Positions 1 to 7,883 of a DNA stretch of 64,000 bases are shown here, in pieces. The translations under genes were made by a program, and so were the position numbers. The stretch covers positions 1-64,000 of the forward strand of contig NZ_JAQSDK010000002.1 in assembly GCF_029945885.1 (NCBI RefSeq), given 5' to 3'. The stretch comes from Brevundimonas sp. (GTDB lineage Bacteria; Pseudomonadota; Alphaproteobacteria; Caulobacterales; Caulobacteraceae). The first letter of the stretch is position 1. Each line of letters starts with the position of its first letter. The notes under the pieces were generated by a model. It ran no database searches. It worked only from the letters and a program-made list of their open reading frames with translations, and had not been told where the DNA came from.

Positions 1-39
1 GACAACCAGATCGGTGCCCGCATGAGCGTCCAATGGTAG
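1..39 (+). CDS. C-terminal end of an unidentified protein (partial)
   Basis: The first frame reads twelve residues, DNQIGARMSVQW, and stops with TAG at 37-39. An aromatic last residue after alternating polar and apolar residues resembles the closing strand of an outer-membrane beta-barrel protein, but twelve residues cannot prove this. A strong hairpin follows at 57-84, which fits the end of a transcription unit. The rest of the gene lies outside the window. Confidence 0.35.
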   Translation, partial: DNQIGARMSVQW

Positions 40-56
40 GCTGAGGCCTTCCCCGT

Positions 57-84
57 CCCCCGCCTCCGCACACGGAGGCGGGGG
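57..84 (+). terminator. Strong GC hairpin, probable terminator
   Basis: A perfect 12-bp stem (57-68 with 73-84) closes a four-base loop (caca). There is no T run after it, so it is a stable hairpin rather than a textbook intrinsic terminator. It lies 18 bases after the TAG stop at 37-39. Confidence 0.6.
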
Positions 85-186
85 CGGGCCGCCTTATGGA
101 AGGGCTGCTATGGGGGTGAGCTCAACCGGTGAACGCAACACGCTGGCTTTTCTTCGGAGATGGAGCGTGGGTGATGAAGCAGCGGC

Positions 187-452
187 GGCGTCTGAGTTTA
201 CGATTGTGCACAGGGCCCAGGAGGGGGGAGGGCTCAAGCCCCAGACCGATCAATCCGGGCACCGGCTGTGGTGTGCAAGGCGTTCGCTAGTTCAGATTTT
301 TCGCGCAGGCGATGTCGGCGGAAGACAGCGGCCCATGCTCCACCGGGCGGCCCTGAATCTCGGGATCTAATATAGCGCAAGGTGGGGACCGTTATGGGCC
401 CCGACCAACGAGCGCGAGTTAAAAAATCGAAAAATCAATGCACTACGGGGAG
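187..452 (+). repeat. Left copy of a degenerate ~260-bp direct repeat
   Basis: This stretch matches 17920-18182 in the same orientation. Both start with ggcgtctgagtttac, share a 29-base identical block (261-289 here, 17990-18018 there) and continue through similar gatgtcggcggaaga, caccgggcggccctgaat and aatcaat segments. Indels and substitutions shift the reading frame between copies, so the conservation is at DNA level and not protein level. No gene is supported from 85 to 524; an open frame at 110-370 runs through the repeat but has no ribosome site or recognisable product. Confidence 0.75.
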
Positions 453-524
453 GCTGGTGGCGATGGAGGCCGTCGGGTGACACCTTGTCTCCGCCGGGCG
501 CAGGCAGGGCAGGGCGCGCAGAGC

Positions 525-830
525 TTATGCGGGGAGCGTCTTCCACTCGGCCAGGGCGGCTGAGCGTTGGGCCTTGTAGGTCTCTCTGCTGATGCGGTGA
601 CGGTCCCGGTTGAAGTGATTGTGAAGGGCGGCGTGGACGGAGCTGTACTTCTGTAATGTCCTCAACTGCCTGAAGCGAAGCATGGCCCGTTCTCGTCGTC
701 GGAATGGCAGATGTGAGGTCTCACACCGGTTGTTGCCCCAACGCCCGATCTGCTGCTTCCACGCATTGCCGAGATCATTCATGGCGGCCCGACAGGAGCG
801 CAGGCCGTCTGTGATGATCACCTTCGGGTC
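525..830 (-). pseudogene. IS6-family transposase, 3-prime remnant
   Basis: The last 101 codons of a minus-strand frame match the C-terminal part of IS6/IS26-type DDE transposases: PKVIITDGLRS (second catalytic Asp), then GNNRCETSHLPFRRRER (the usual NNRAENSH..RRRER block with the catalytic Glu), RFRQLRTLQKYSSVHAALHNHFN and a stop. Family members are about 235 residues, so more than half is missing. Upstream of residue DPKV the frame continues only as antisense to tldD, and no frame there shows the N-terminal transposase region. It cannot be active. It sits just 5-prime of tldD copy 1, so the element probably rearranged that gene's upstream region. Confidence 0.85.
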
Positions 831-1044
831 GATGTCGCCATGCCCGGAGGCTGGCTCGGACCGTCTTACCGGGCGACGAAAGTTTGGGCTGACAGGACCC
901 TTACAGACCTTCCGCAGGCCTGATCGGCGTTTGACGTCAGGCGCGAGCGCGGCAATGATGATCTGTCCGGGTTCACGAAGGGAGTCGGGCAGTCCATCCA
1001 ATCCTTTCAAACCTGCCCTGCGGATACCGCAGATGGAGGCGAGC

Positions 1045-2682
1045 GTGCACAGACGTAACTTCCTGTCTCTCGGCGCCCTGGGTGTGGGGGGGCTTGTTCT
1101 GCCCTCCATGTTCGCCGGCAAGGCGATTGCCGCTGAAGACCTCGTGTCCACGCTCGATGTCCGGATCAAGAAGGCCCTCGCCGATGCGGCGATGACCGCT
1201 GCGACCCAGGTTGGCGCCACCTATTGCGACGTCCGGGTCGGCCGTTATCTGCGGCAATTCGTCATCACGCGCGAAGCCAGTGTCCAGAACATCGTCAACA
1301 CGGAGTCGACCGGCGTCGGCATCCGTGTGATCGCCGACGGGGCCTGGGGCTTTGCCGCAACCAATGCGATGACCAACGACGCCGTGGCCGAGGCCGCGCG
1401 CCAGGCCGTTATCATCGCCAAGGCCAATGCCAAGGCGTTGACCGCACCCGTCCAGTTGGCGCCGGTGACAGGCGTCGGCGAGGTGAGCTGGCGGACCCCG
1501 ATCGTGAAGAACGCGATGGAAGTGCCGATCGGGGAGAAGGTCGAGCTTCTGATGGGCGTCAACGCGGCCGCGACCGGCGCGGGGGCCAGCTTCGTCCAGT
1601 CGATGCTGTTCGTCGTCAACGAGCAGAAATATTTCGCCAGTACCGACGGGTCCTACATTGACCAGGATGTGCATCGCATCTGGGCCCCGCTGAACGTAAC
1701 CGTGGTGGATCAGGCGACCGGCAAATTCCGTAATCGTGAAGGTCTGTCCTCGCCGATGGGCCTCGGGTTCGAATATCTGGACGGGGCGAATTCCGGCAAG
1801 ACGATCCTGCCCAACGGTGTGGTCGTATACGGCAACTCCTATGACATGAAGGAGGACGCGATGGCCGCCGCCGAACAGGCGCGAGCCAAGCTGTCGGCAC
1901 CATCGGTCGAGCCGAACAAATACGATCTGGTTCTGGACCCGTCGCACACCTGGCTGACGATCCATGAATCCGTCGGCCACCCGCTCGAGCTGGATCGTGT
2001 TCTGGGCTACGAGGCCAACTATGCGGGCACCAGTTTCGCGACCATGGACAAGATGAGGGACGGCTTCCAGTACGGCAGCGACAAGGTCAATCTGGTCGCC
2101 GACAAGGTGCAGCCCGGCAGCCTGGGCGCGGTCGCCTATGATGACGAAGGCGTGGGCACCAAGGCATGGGATCTGGTGCGTGACGGCAAGCTGGTCGGCT
2201 ATCAGGCGATCCGCGACCAGGCGCACCTTGAGGGCAAGACGGCTTCTGACGGGTGCTGTTATGCGGACAGCTGGTCCAGCGTCCAGTTCCAGCGCATGGC
2301 CAATGTCTCCCTCGAGGCCGGTAAAGCCCCGCTCAGCGTCGCCGACATGATCGCCAACGTTGAGGACGGCATCTACATCGTGGGCGACGGGTCGTTCTCG
2401 ATCGACCAGCAGCGCTACAATGCCCAGTTCGGCGGCCAGCTGTTCTACGAGATCAAGAACGGGGCGATCACCCACCAGATCGAGGATGTGGCTTACCAGA
2501 TCCGCACGCCGGAGTTCTGGAACGCCTGTTCGGCGGTCTGCGATGAACGCGACTACCGACTGGGTGGATCGTTCTTCGACGGCAAGGGTCAGCCGTCCCA
2601 GGTATCCGCCGTATCGCACGGGTCCAGCACCGCGCGCTTCGACGGCATCAATGTCATCAACACCGCTCGTTCGCTCGGCTGA
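1045..2682 (+). CDS. tldD: TldD-family metalloprotease with Tat-type signal (copy 1)
   Basis: About 545 residues of the TldD/PmbA family, whose TldD member carries the zinc site of a heterodimeric protease acting on unfolded peptides. The zinc motif HESVGH is at residues 307-312. The N-terminus MHRRNFLSLGALGVGG followed by AGKAIAAED is a twin-arginine signal with an AxA-like cleavage site, implying export, whereas E. coli TldD is cytoplasmic. I chose GTG 1045 because GGAGG sits five bases upstream; ATG 1033 is an alternative with no ribosome site. The C-terminal region reads GSFFDGKGQP where canonical TldD has a Cys. First gene of a probable operon; pmbA follows after 20 bases. A close paralogue is at 11827-13461. 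Confidence 0.9.
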   Translation: MHRRNFLSLGALGVGGLVLPSMFAGKAIAAEDLVSTLDVRIKKALADAAMTAATQVGATYCDVRVGRYLRQFVITREASVQNIVNTESTGVGIRVIADGAWGFAATNAMTNDAVAEAARQAVIIAKANAKALTAPVQLAPVTGVGEVSWRTPIVKNAMEVPIGEKVELLMGVNAAATGAGASFVQSMLFVVNEQKYFASTDGSYIDQDVHRIWAPLNVTVVDQATGKFRNREGLSSPMGLGFEYLDGANSGKTILPNGVVVYGNSYDMKEDAMAAAEQARAKLSAPSVEPNKYDLVLDPSHTWLTIHESVGHPLELDRVLGYEANYAGTSFATMDKMRDGFQYGSDKVNLVADKVQPGSLGAVAYDDEGVGTKAWDLVRDGKLVGYQAIRDQAHLEGKTASDGCCYADSWSSVQFQRMANVSLEAGKAPLSVADMIANVEDGIYIVGDGSFSIDQQRYNAQFGGQLFYEIKNGAITHQIEDVAYQIRTPEFWNACSAVCDERDYRLGGSFFDGKGQPSQVSAVSHGSSTARFDGINVINTARSLG

Positions 2683-2702
2683 TCGTGCAAGGAGACTGAA
2701 CC

Positions 2703-4037
2703 ATGAGCATTCTTCCTGAAGCGCAGGCCCGTGCCATTCTCAGCAAGGTGGTGGCGTTCTCCACTGCCGACGAGTGCACCGCGCAACTGAACGGATCGAC
2801 GCAGGGCAATATCCGCTTTGCGCTGAATAATGTGTCCACCAGCGGCATCGTCGACGATATCAACCTGTCGGTGCAGGTAGCGTTCGGCAAGCGCATGGGC
2901 ACGGCCACGATCAACCAGTTCGATGACGCCTCCCTGGAGCGGGTGGTGCGTCGGGCTGAGGAACTGGCCCGGCTGGCACCCGAGAACCCTGAGTTCATGC
3001 CGGCTGTCGAGGCCCAGACCTATACGACGACTGCGACCTACAGCGCCGCAACGGCGGCGATCTCGCCGGAAGATCGCGCAGCGGTGGCGACCAACTCGAT
3101 CGACCCCTGCAAGGCGGCCAACCTGATTGCCGCCGGCTATCTGGAGGACGTGACCGGGTTCGTCTCGTTCATGAACAGCAACGGCAATTTCGGCTATCAG
3201 ACCGCGACCAGTGCCGACTACACCTGCACGGTCCGGACCGAAGACGGTCGCGGTTCGGGCTGGGTCGGCCACAATGTGCAGGACGTCGCCACGTTCGACG
3301 CCGACGCTGACGTGCGCATCGCCATGCGCAAGGCCAGTGCCTCGGCTGAGGCGCTGGCGCTGGAGCCCGGCAAATATACGGTGATCCTGGAGCCTGCGGC
3401 GGTCGCCGGTCTGGTCGGGTTCATGATGAATTTCTTTGACGCCCGGTCCGCTGACGAGGGCCGCAGCTTCCTGTCAAAGCCGGGCGGCGGCAACCGGGTC
3501 GGCGAGCAGATGTTCGGACCGGAAGTCAGCCTTCATACGGATCCCGGCTATGCCAACGCAGCGGTCTATCCGTGGGATGAAGACGGTCTGCCACGCACGG
3601 CACGGCCGATAGTCGAGAATGGTCGGGTCGTGAACCTCGAGTATTCCCGCTATTGGGCCCAGAAGCAGGGCAAGCCCCCGCTTGCAGGTTCCGGCAACTT
3701 GATCATGACGGGCGGCGACAAGTCGACGGCTGATTTGATCCGGTCCACCGAGCGCGGAATTCTGGTCACCCGGACCTGGTATATCCGCATGGTGGATCCG
3801 CAAACGGTCCTGCTGACCGGCCTGACCCGTGACGGGACCTTCTATATCGAGAACGGCCAGATCAAACATCCGGTCAAGAATTTCCGCTTCAACGAGTCGC
3901 CGGTGATCATGCTCAACAACGTCGATGAGCTGGGTCGGTCCGTGCGGGTGCAGAGCGACGAGGGCGGTTACGTCATGGTGCTGCCGGCCATGAAGATCCG
4001 CGACTTCACCTTCACCTCGCTGTCGGACGCCGTCTGA
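2703..4037 (+). CDS. pmbA: PmbA/TldE-family protein
   Basis: A 444-residue member of the TldE/PmbA branch, the partner subunit that lacks the HExxxH site and shapes the cleft of the TldD/TldE heterodimer. Recognisable family blocks are the N-terminal SGIVDDINLSVQVAFGKRMG strand region, LEPAAVAGLVGFM near the middle, and the C-terminal glycine-rich NLIMTGG segment. No HExxxH is present. There is no signal peptide, although its partner TldD has a Tat signal; co-export of a folded pair through Tat is an inference. It starts 20 bases after tldD and is followed 22 bases later by a DUF4159 gene. Confidence 0.9.
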   Translation: MSILPEAQARAILSKVVAFSTADECTAQLNGSTQGNIRFALNNVSTSGIVDDINLSVQVAFGKRMGTATINQFDDASLERVVRRAEELARLAPENPEFMPAVEAQTYTTTATYSAATAAISPEDRAAVATNSIDPCKAANLIAAGYLEDVTGFVSFMNSNGNFGYQTATSADYTCTVRTEDGRGSGWVGHNVQDVATFDADADVRIAMRKASASAEALALEPGKYTVILEPAAVAGLVGFMMNFFDARSADEGRSFLSKPGGGNRVGEQMFGPEVSLHTDPGYANAAVYPWDEDGLPRTARPIVENGRVVNLEYSRYWAQKQGKPPLAGSGNLIMTGGDKSTADLIRSTERGILVTRTWYIRMVDPQTVLLTGLTRDGTFYIENGQIKHPVKNFRFNESPVIMLNNVDELGRSVRVQSDEGGYVMVLPAMKIRDFTFTSLSDAV

Positions 4038-4059
4038 CGGTGGCTGCCCGGCCGGTTAT

Positions 4060-4761
4060 ATGAACCGATCGCAGTTTCTTCGGCTGGGTGCGGGCGGTTT
4101 GGCCGGCCTGGCGCTGGCGGGACCGTCCCGGGTCCTGGCGTCCGCCGGCTACGACTTCTGGTTCACCCGGCTGCGCTATGACTCGGGCGACTGGGATGTC
4201 GACCAGCGCATGCCGTCGAACCTGATCACGTCGCTGATCGACTATACGACGCTGCGCGTCGATCCGGCCGAGCGGGTGATCGCCCTGTCGGACCCCCGGA
4301 TGCTGACCGCGCCGTTCTGCTATCTGGCGGGGCACAAACTGGTCGAGTTTTCAGCGGCCGAGCGGCGCAATTTCGAACGCTATGTCCGCAACGGCGGCTT
4401 CGTGTTCGTCGACGACTGCAATCACGATATCGACGGATTGTTCGCCCGATCGTTCGAGGCCCAGATGCGGGCCATCTTCGGGCCATCGGCACTCAAGACC
4501 CTGCCGGATGACCATCCGCTCTACCGCAGCTTCTTCCGCTTCGACGGGCCACCCAACACCGGGATGGAGCTTAACGGCTGGGGCGACGATCTGGTGCACG
4601 ACTATCTGAAGGGCATCGAGATCAACGGCCGGCTGGGCGTGCTGTACAGTAACAAGGACTATGGCTGCGAGTGGGATTATGACTGGCGAAACAAGCGCTT
4701 TCTGGCCGTGGACAATACGCGGTTCGGGGTCAACATCGTGATGTACGCCCTGTCGTCGTAA
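4060..4761 (+). CDS. DUF4159 domain-containing exported protein
   Basis: A 233-residue protein. The N-terminus MNRSQFLRLGAGGLAGLALA ending in VLASA is a signal peptide resembling a Tat signal but with a single Arg. The mature part, beginning FWFTRLRYDSGDWD, and the block NGGFVFVDDCNHDIDGLFARSF followed by LPDDHPLYRSFFRFDG, are typical of DUF4159, a glutamine-amidotransferase-like fold found fused to or beside BatA and MoxR genes. Its reaction is unknown. It lies between pmbA and moxR, linking the protease pair to the MoxR module. Confidence 0.85.
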   Translation: MNRSQFLRLGAGGLAGLALAGPSRVLASAGYDFWFTRLRYDSGDWDVDQRMPSNLITSLIDYTTLRVDPAERVIALSDPRMLTAPFCYLAGHKLVEFSAAERRNFERYVRNGGFVFVDDCNHDIDGLFARSFEAQMRAIFGPSALKTLPDDHPLYRSFFRFDGPPNTGMELNGWGDDLVHDYLKGIEINGRLGVLYSNKDYGCEWDYDWRNKRFLAVDNTRFGVNIVMYALSS

Positions 4762-4807
4762 ACCTGCCGCCCGCCATCTCTGTTCTTACCCCGCCCTGGG
4801 AAATCCC

Positions 4808-5806
4808 ATGACCAAAGCCGTCTCCGAAGCCGATATCCAGGCGCAGATCGCGCGTCTGGGCGACCTGCGCGCCGCCATCGGTCAGGCGATCGTCGGGCAG
4901 GAGGCGGTGGTCGAACAGTTGTTGATCGGCCTGCTGGCCGGCGGGCATTGCCTGCTGGAAGGCGTGCCGGGGCTGGGCAAGACCCTGCTGGTGCGCTCGC
5001 TCGGCGAGGCGCTGAAGCTGGAGTTCCGGCGCGTGCAGTTCACGCCGGACCTGATGCCCAGCGACATCCTCGGGACCGAATTGCTGGAAGAGGATCACGG
5101 CACCGGCCGTCGGCATTTCCGCTTTCAGCCCGGACCCGTGTTCACCAACCTGCTGCTGGCCGACGAGCTGAACCGCACGCCGCCCAAGACCCAGGCGGCC
5201 CTGCTGGAAGCCATGCAGGAACGCACGGTCAGCTATGGCGGCGTGACCCATGAATTGCCGTCGCCCTTCTTCGTGCTGGCGACGCAGAACCCGCTGGAGC
5301 AGGCGGGTACCTATCCGCTGCCGGAGGCCCAGCTGGACCGGTTCCTGCTGCACATCCGCGTCGACTACCCCACCGCCCAGGAAGAGCACGACATCATCGC
5401 CCAGACTACGGGGGCCCGGTCCGGGGTCGTGCCCCAGGTCATGCAGGGCGAGGAAGTTCTGGCGCTTCAGGCGCGGGTGCGGGAGGTCCATTTCAGCGAG
5501 GCGCTGCTGCGCTGGGTGACCACCCTGGTGCGGGCCAGCCGTCCGGGTGACGGCGCGATCGAGGATATCCGGAAATACGTGAAATGGGGCGCGGGTCCGC
5601 GCGCCGGTCAGTCGCTGGTTCTGGCGGCCAAGGCCCGCGCGCTGCTGCAGGGTCGGCTCGCCGCTACCCGGGAGGACGTCGTGGCTTTGGCGGGGCCGGT
5701 CATGCGCCACCGGCTGCTGCTGTCGTTCGCCGCGGAAGCCGAAGGGCGCAGCGCCGACGACATCATCGCGGCGCTGGTGCGTGCCACACCGATGCCCGAC
5801 GCCTGA
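4808..5806 (+). CDS. MoxR-family AAA+ ATPase
   Basis: A 332-residue cytoplasmic ATPase of the MoxR group, chaperone-like enzymes that act with von Willebrand domain partners. Walker A is GVPGLGKT near residues 52-59; Walker B is LLADELNRTPPKTQAALLEAM; the sensor region is FFVLATQNPLEQAGTYPLPEAQLDRF, highly typical of MoxR. Length is normal. It is followed after 17 bases by a DUF58 gene, the standard MoxR partner. Confidence 0.93.
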   Translation: MTKAVSEADIQAQIARLGDLRAAIGQAIVGQEAVVEQLLIGLLAGGHCLLEGVPGLGKTLLVRSLGEALKLEFRRVQFTPDLMPSDILGTELLEEDHGTGRRHFRFQPGPVFTNLLLADELNRTPPKTQAALLEAMQERTVSYGGVTHELPSPFFVLATQNPLEQAGTYPLPEAQLDRFLLHIRVDYPTAQEEHDIIAQTTGARSGVVPQVMQGEEVLALQARVREVHFSEALLRWVTTLVRASRPGDGAIEDIRKYVKWGAGPRAGQSLVLAAKARALLQGRLAATREDVVALAGPVMRHRLLLSFAAEAEGRSADDIIAALVRATPMPDA

Positions 5807-5823
5807 GCCGGTTCGTCCAACCC

Positions 5824-6717
5824 ATGATCGACTTCCTGCCCCCTGACGTACGAAGCCGGCTGAAGGGCCTGCGCCTCGTCACGCGTCGGGCGGTCGGAGG
5901 GCAGGGCATCGGCCTGCATCAGAGCCACAGTCGCGGTGCCGGGCTCGAATTCGCCCAGTACCGCGCCTACGAACGCGGCGACGAACCGCGTCAGATCGAC
6001 TGGAAGCTCTACGCCCGTTCGGACAAATTCTTCGTGCGCGAGGCCGAGCGGGAAAGCCCGGTTGCGGTGTGGATCCTGATGGATACCAGTGCCTCGATGG
6101 CTCAGACGGACAGCGGCCGACCGGACTGGTCGCGGCTGGATGCGGCCAAGGCCCTGACCCAGGGCATGGCCGAACTGGCCTTGAGCCAGGGCGACCGGTT
6201 CGGCTGGGCCGCGCTCAGCGATCAGGGCCTGAAACTGCTGGCACCGGCGGCCGGTACCCGCCAACGCGACCGGCTGCTGCTCGAACTTCAGCCGCTGCGC
6301 GGGGGGGGCGGCTTCGCCCGGGAGGACCAGTTGTCCCCGATCTGGGAGCGGATCGGGGCGCGCGATCTGGTCGTCGTGCTCAGTGACTGCTTCGATCCCG
6401 GTGTTGTGGAATTCATGGAGACGCTGGCTGCTGCCGGGCGCGAGGTGCTGGCGATCGAGATGCTGACCCTGGGCGAACGGGATTTTTCATTCCGCGGCGG
6501 TCATCGCTTCCGTGACCCGGAGACCGGTGAGGAGTTGATCGGTGACGGTCCCGCTCTTCGTGTGGAGTTCCTGCGCCGCTTTGCCGAGGCGCGGGCAGCG
6601 CTGCATGGCCGACTGGACCGGGCCGGAGTACGCCATACCGAACACGTTCTGGACCAGCCGATCGACCGGCCGCTGCGACGGCTGTTCGGGGCCCATGGCG
6701 CGGCGGAATACGCATGA
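5824..6717 (+). CDS. DUF58 / von Willebrand factor A-like protein
   Basis: A 297-residue DUF58 protein. The DUF58 signature RAYERGDEPRQIDWKLYAR is near residues 48-66, followed by a MIDAS-like DTSASM motif near residue 88 that would bind a divalent metal. DUF58 proteins are usual substrates or partners of MoxR ATPases. ATG 5824 was preferred because DFLPPDVRSRLKGLRL is the family N-terminus. Its stop overlaps the next gene's start by four bases (ATGA), indicating translational coupling with the BatA-like gene. Confidence 0.9.
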   Translation: MIDFLPPDVRSRLKGLRLVTRRAVGGQGIGLHQSHSRGAGLEFAQYRAYERGDEPRQIDWKLYARSDKFFVREAERESPVAVWILMDTSASMAQTDSGRPDWSRLDAAKALTQGMAELALSQGDRFGWAALSDQGLKLLAPAAGTRQRDRLLLELQPLRGGGGFAREDQLSPIWERIGARDLVVVLSDCFDPGVVEFMETLAAAGREVLAIEMLTLGERDFSFRGGHRFRDPETGEELIGDGPALRVEFLRRFAEARAALHGRLDRAGVRHTEHVLDQPIDRPLRRLFGAHGAAEYA

Positions 6718-7883
6718 TGCCCGGGTTGCTGCTGCCCGGGGCGTTGGCGGCGCTCGCGGCGATTCTCATACCGCTGGTGATTCATATCGCCCGGCGAACC
6801 GAGGAACGACCGATCGAGTTCGCGGCGTTGCGCTGGCTGCGACAGAAGCCACGTCCGAAGTCGCGCCTGCAGTTCGACGAGCGGCTGTTGCTGGCCGCCC
6901 GTATGCTTCTGCTGATCCTGTTGGCGCTGTGGCTGGCGGCTCCCGTGCTGTTCGGGGCCGGAGGGACAGCGCCCTATGTCGCCGTCGCGCCGGGAGTCGA
7001 TGTGTCCCGGGCCGGCGTGGTCTCGGACACGGCGGTCGCTGACTATTCCCGAACGCACTGGCTGGCCCCCGGCTTTCCGGCGCTGAGCGACGACGGACCC
7101 GTAGCCGTGGGGCCACTCACCAGCCTGCTGCGCCAGCTCGATGCCGATCTTCCCGCCGACACGCCGCTGGTCGTCGTGGTGCCCGAGGTGATGGACGGGG
7201 CAGACGCCGAGCGACCCCGTCTGTCGCGCCGGGTGGAGTGGCGCATCGTCGCCGGGGCTGCGCCTGTCGAAAGGGCAGAGCCGCGTCCGGTTCCGGCCCT
7301 GTCGATCCGGAACGATGCGGATCACGCGGGCGGGTTACGTTACCTGCGGGCCGCCGCGCTGGCCTGGCAGCCGGTCGGTCGCGACGCGGATCTGGAAATC
7401 GACGGTATCGACGCGGCCCTGCCGCCGGTGACGCGCCGCCTGATCTGGCTCGGCACCGGCACGCTGCCGCCGGCGTTGTTGCGCTGGGTCGAGAGCGGCG
7501 GGACGGCCCTGATCGGTTCGAAGGCCCTGTTTCCGGACGATGTCGACCGGGTCGTGGTCTGGCGCGATGGTCTGGACCGTCCGCTGGTCGAGGCCGCGCG
7601 AATGGGGAGCGGGCGTCTGCTGCATTTCACCCGGCGCCTGGCACCGGCCGAGATGCCGGAATTGCTCGAGGCCGATTTCCCGGTCCGGCTGCGCGCGGTG
7701 CTGGTGCCGTCGACGACAAGGCCGACCCGCGTGAGCGCCGCAGACCATGCCCCCACGACTGGCGCGCGGCATTTCGAGCCCGCCCCCCGTGACCTTCGCC
7801 CCTGGCTGGCGGTGCTGATCGGGCTGGTGCTGCTGGGCGAGCGGTGGCTGGCGACGCGGCGTAACCGGGGGATCAGCCCATGA
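6714..7883 (+). CDS. BatA N-terminal domain membrane protein
   Basis: A 389-residue inner-membrane protein. The N-terminus is the BatA/aerotolerance-type signature: a hydrophobic segment (LLLPGALAALAAILIPLVIHIARR), then EFAALRWLR and a second membrane segment near residues 62-80. A periplasmic portion follows, and a last membrane helix lies near residues 365-382 (LAVLIGLVLLGERW). These proteins accompany MoxR and DUF58 proteins in envelope assembly modules. Both ends overlap neighbouring genes by four bases. Confidence 0.85.
   Translation: MMPGLLLPGALAALAAILIPLVIHIARRTEERPIEFAALRWLRQKPRPKSRLQFDERLLLAARMLLLILLALWLAAPVLFGAGGTAPYVAVAPGVDVSRAGVVSDTAVADYSRTHWLAPGFPALSDDGPVAVGPLTSLLRQLDADLPADTPLVVVVPEVMDGADAERPRLSRRVEWRIVAGAAPVERAEPRPVPALSIRNDADHAGGLRYLRAAALAWQPVGRDADLEIDGIDAALPPVTRRLIWLGTGTLPPALLRWVESGGTALIGSKALFPDDVDRVVVWRDGLDRPLVEAARMGSGRLLHFTRRLAPAEMPELLEADFPVRLRAVLVPSTTRPTRVSAADHAPTTGARHFEPAPRDLRPWLAVLIGLVLLGERWLATRRNRGISP

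Noticed and set aside
110..370. Plus-strand open frame of 86 codons
   Set aside because: It runs through the DNA repeat, has no ribosome site, and the matching frame in the second repeat copy is disrupted by indels, so it is not conserved as protein.
453..524. Possible left attachment site copying the end of tRNA-Ser
   Set aside because: Only a few scattered bases match the tRNA 3-prime end; no exact block as expected for a recent integration.
973..2619. 548-codon minus-strand open frame opposite tldD copy 1
   Set aside because: High-GC antisense shadow rich in His, Arg, Gly and Val with no family features; the plus-strand frame has a signal peptide, zinc motif and paralogue.
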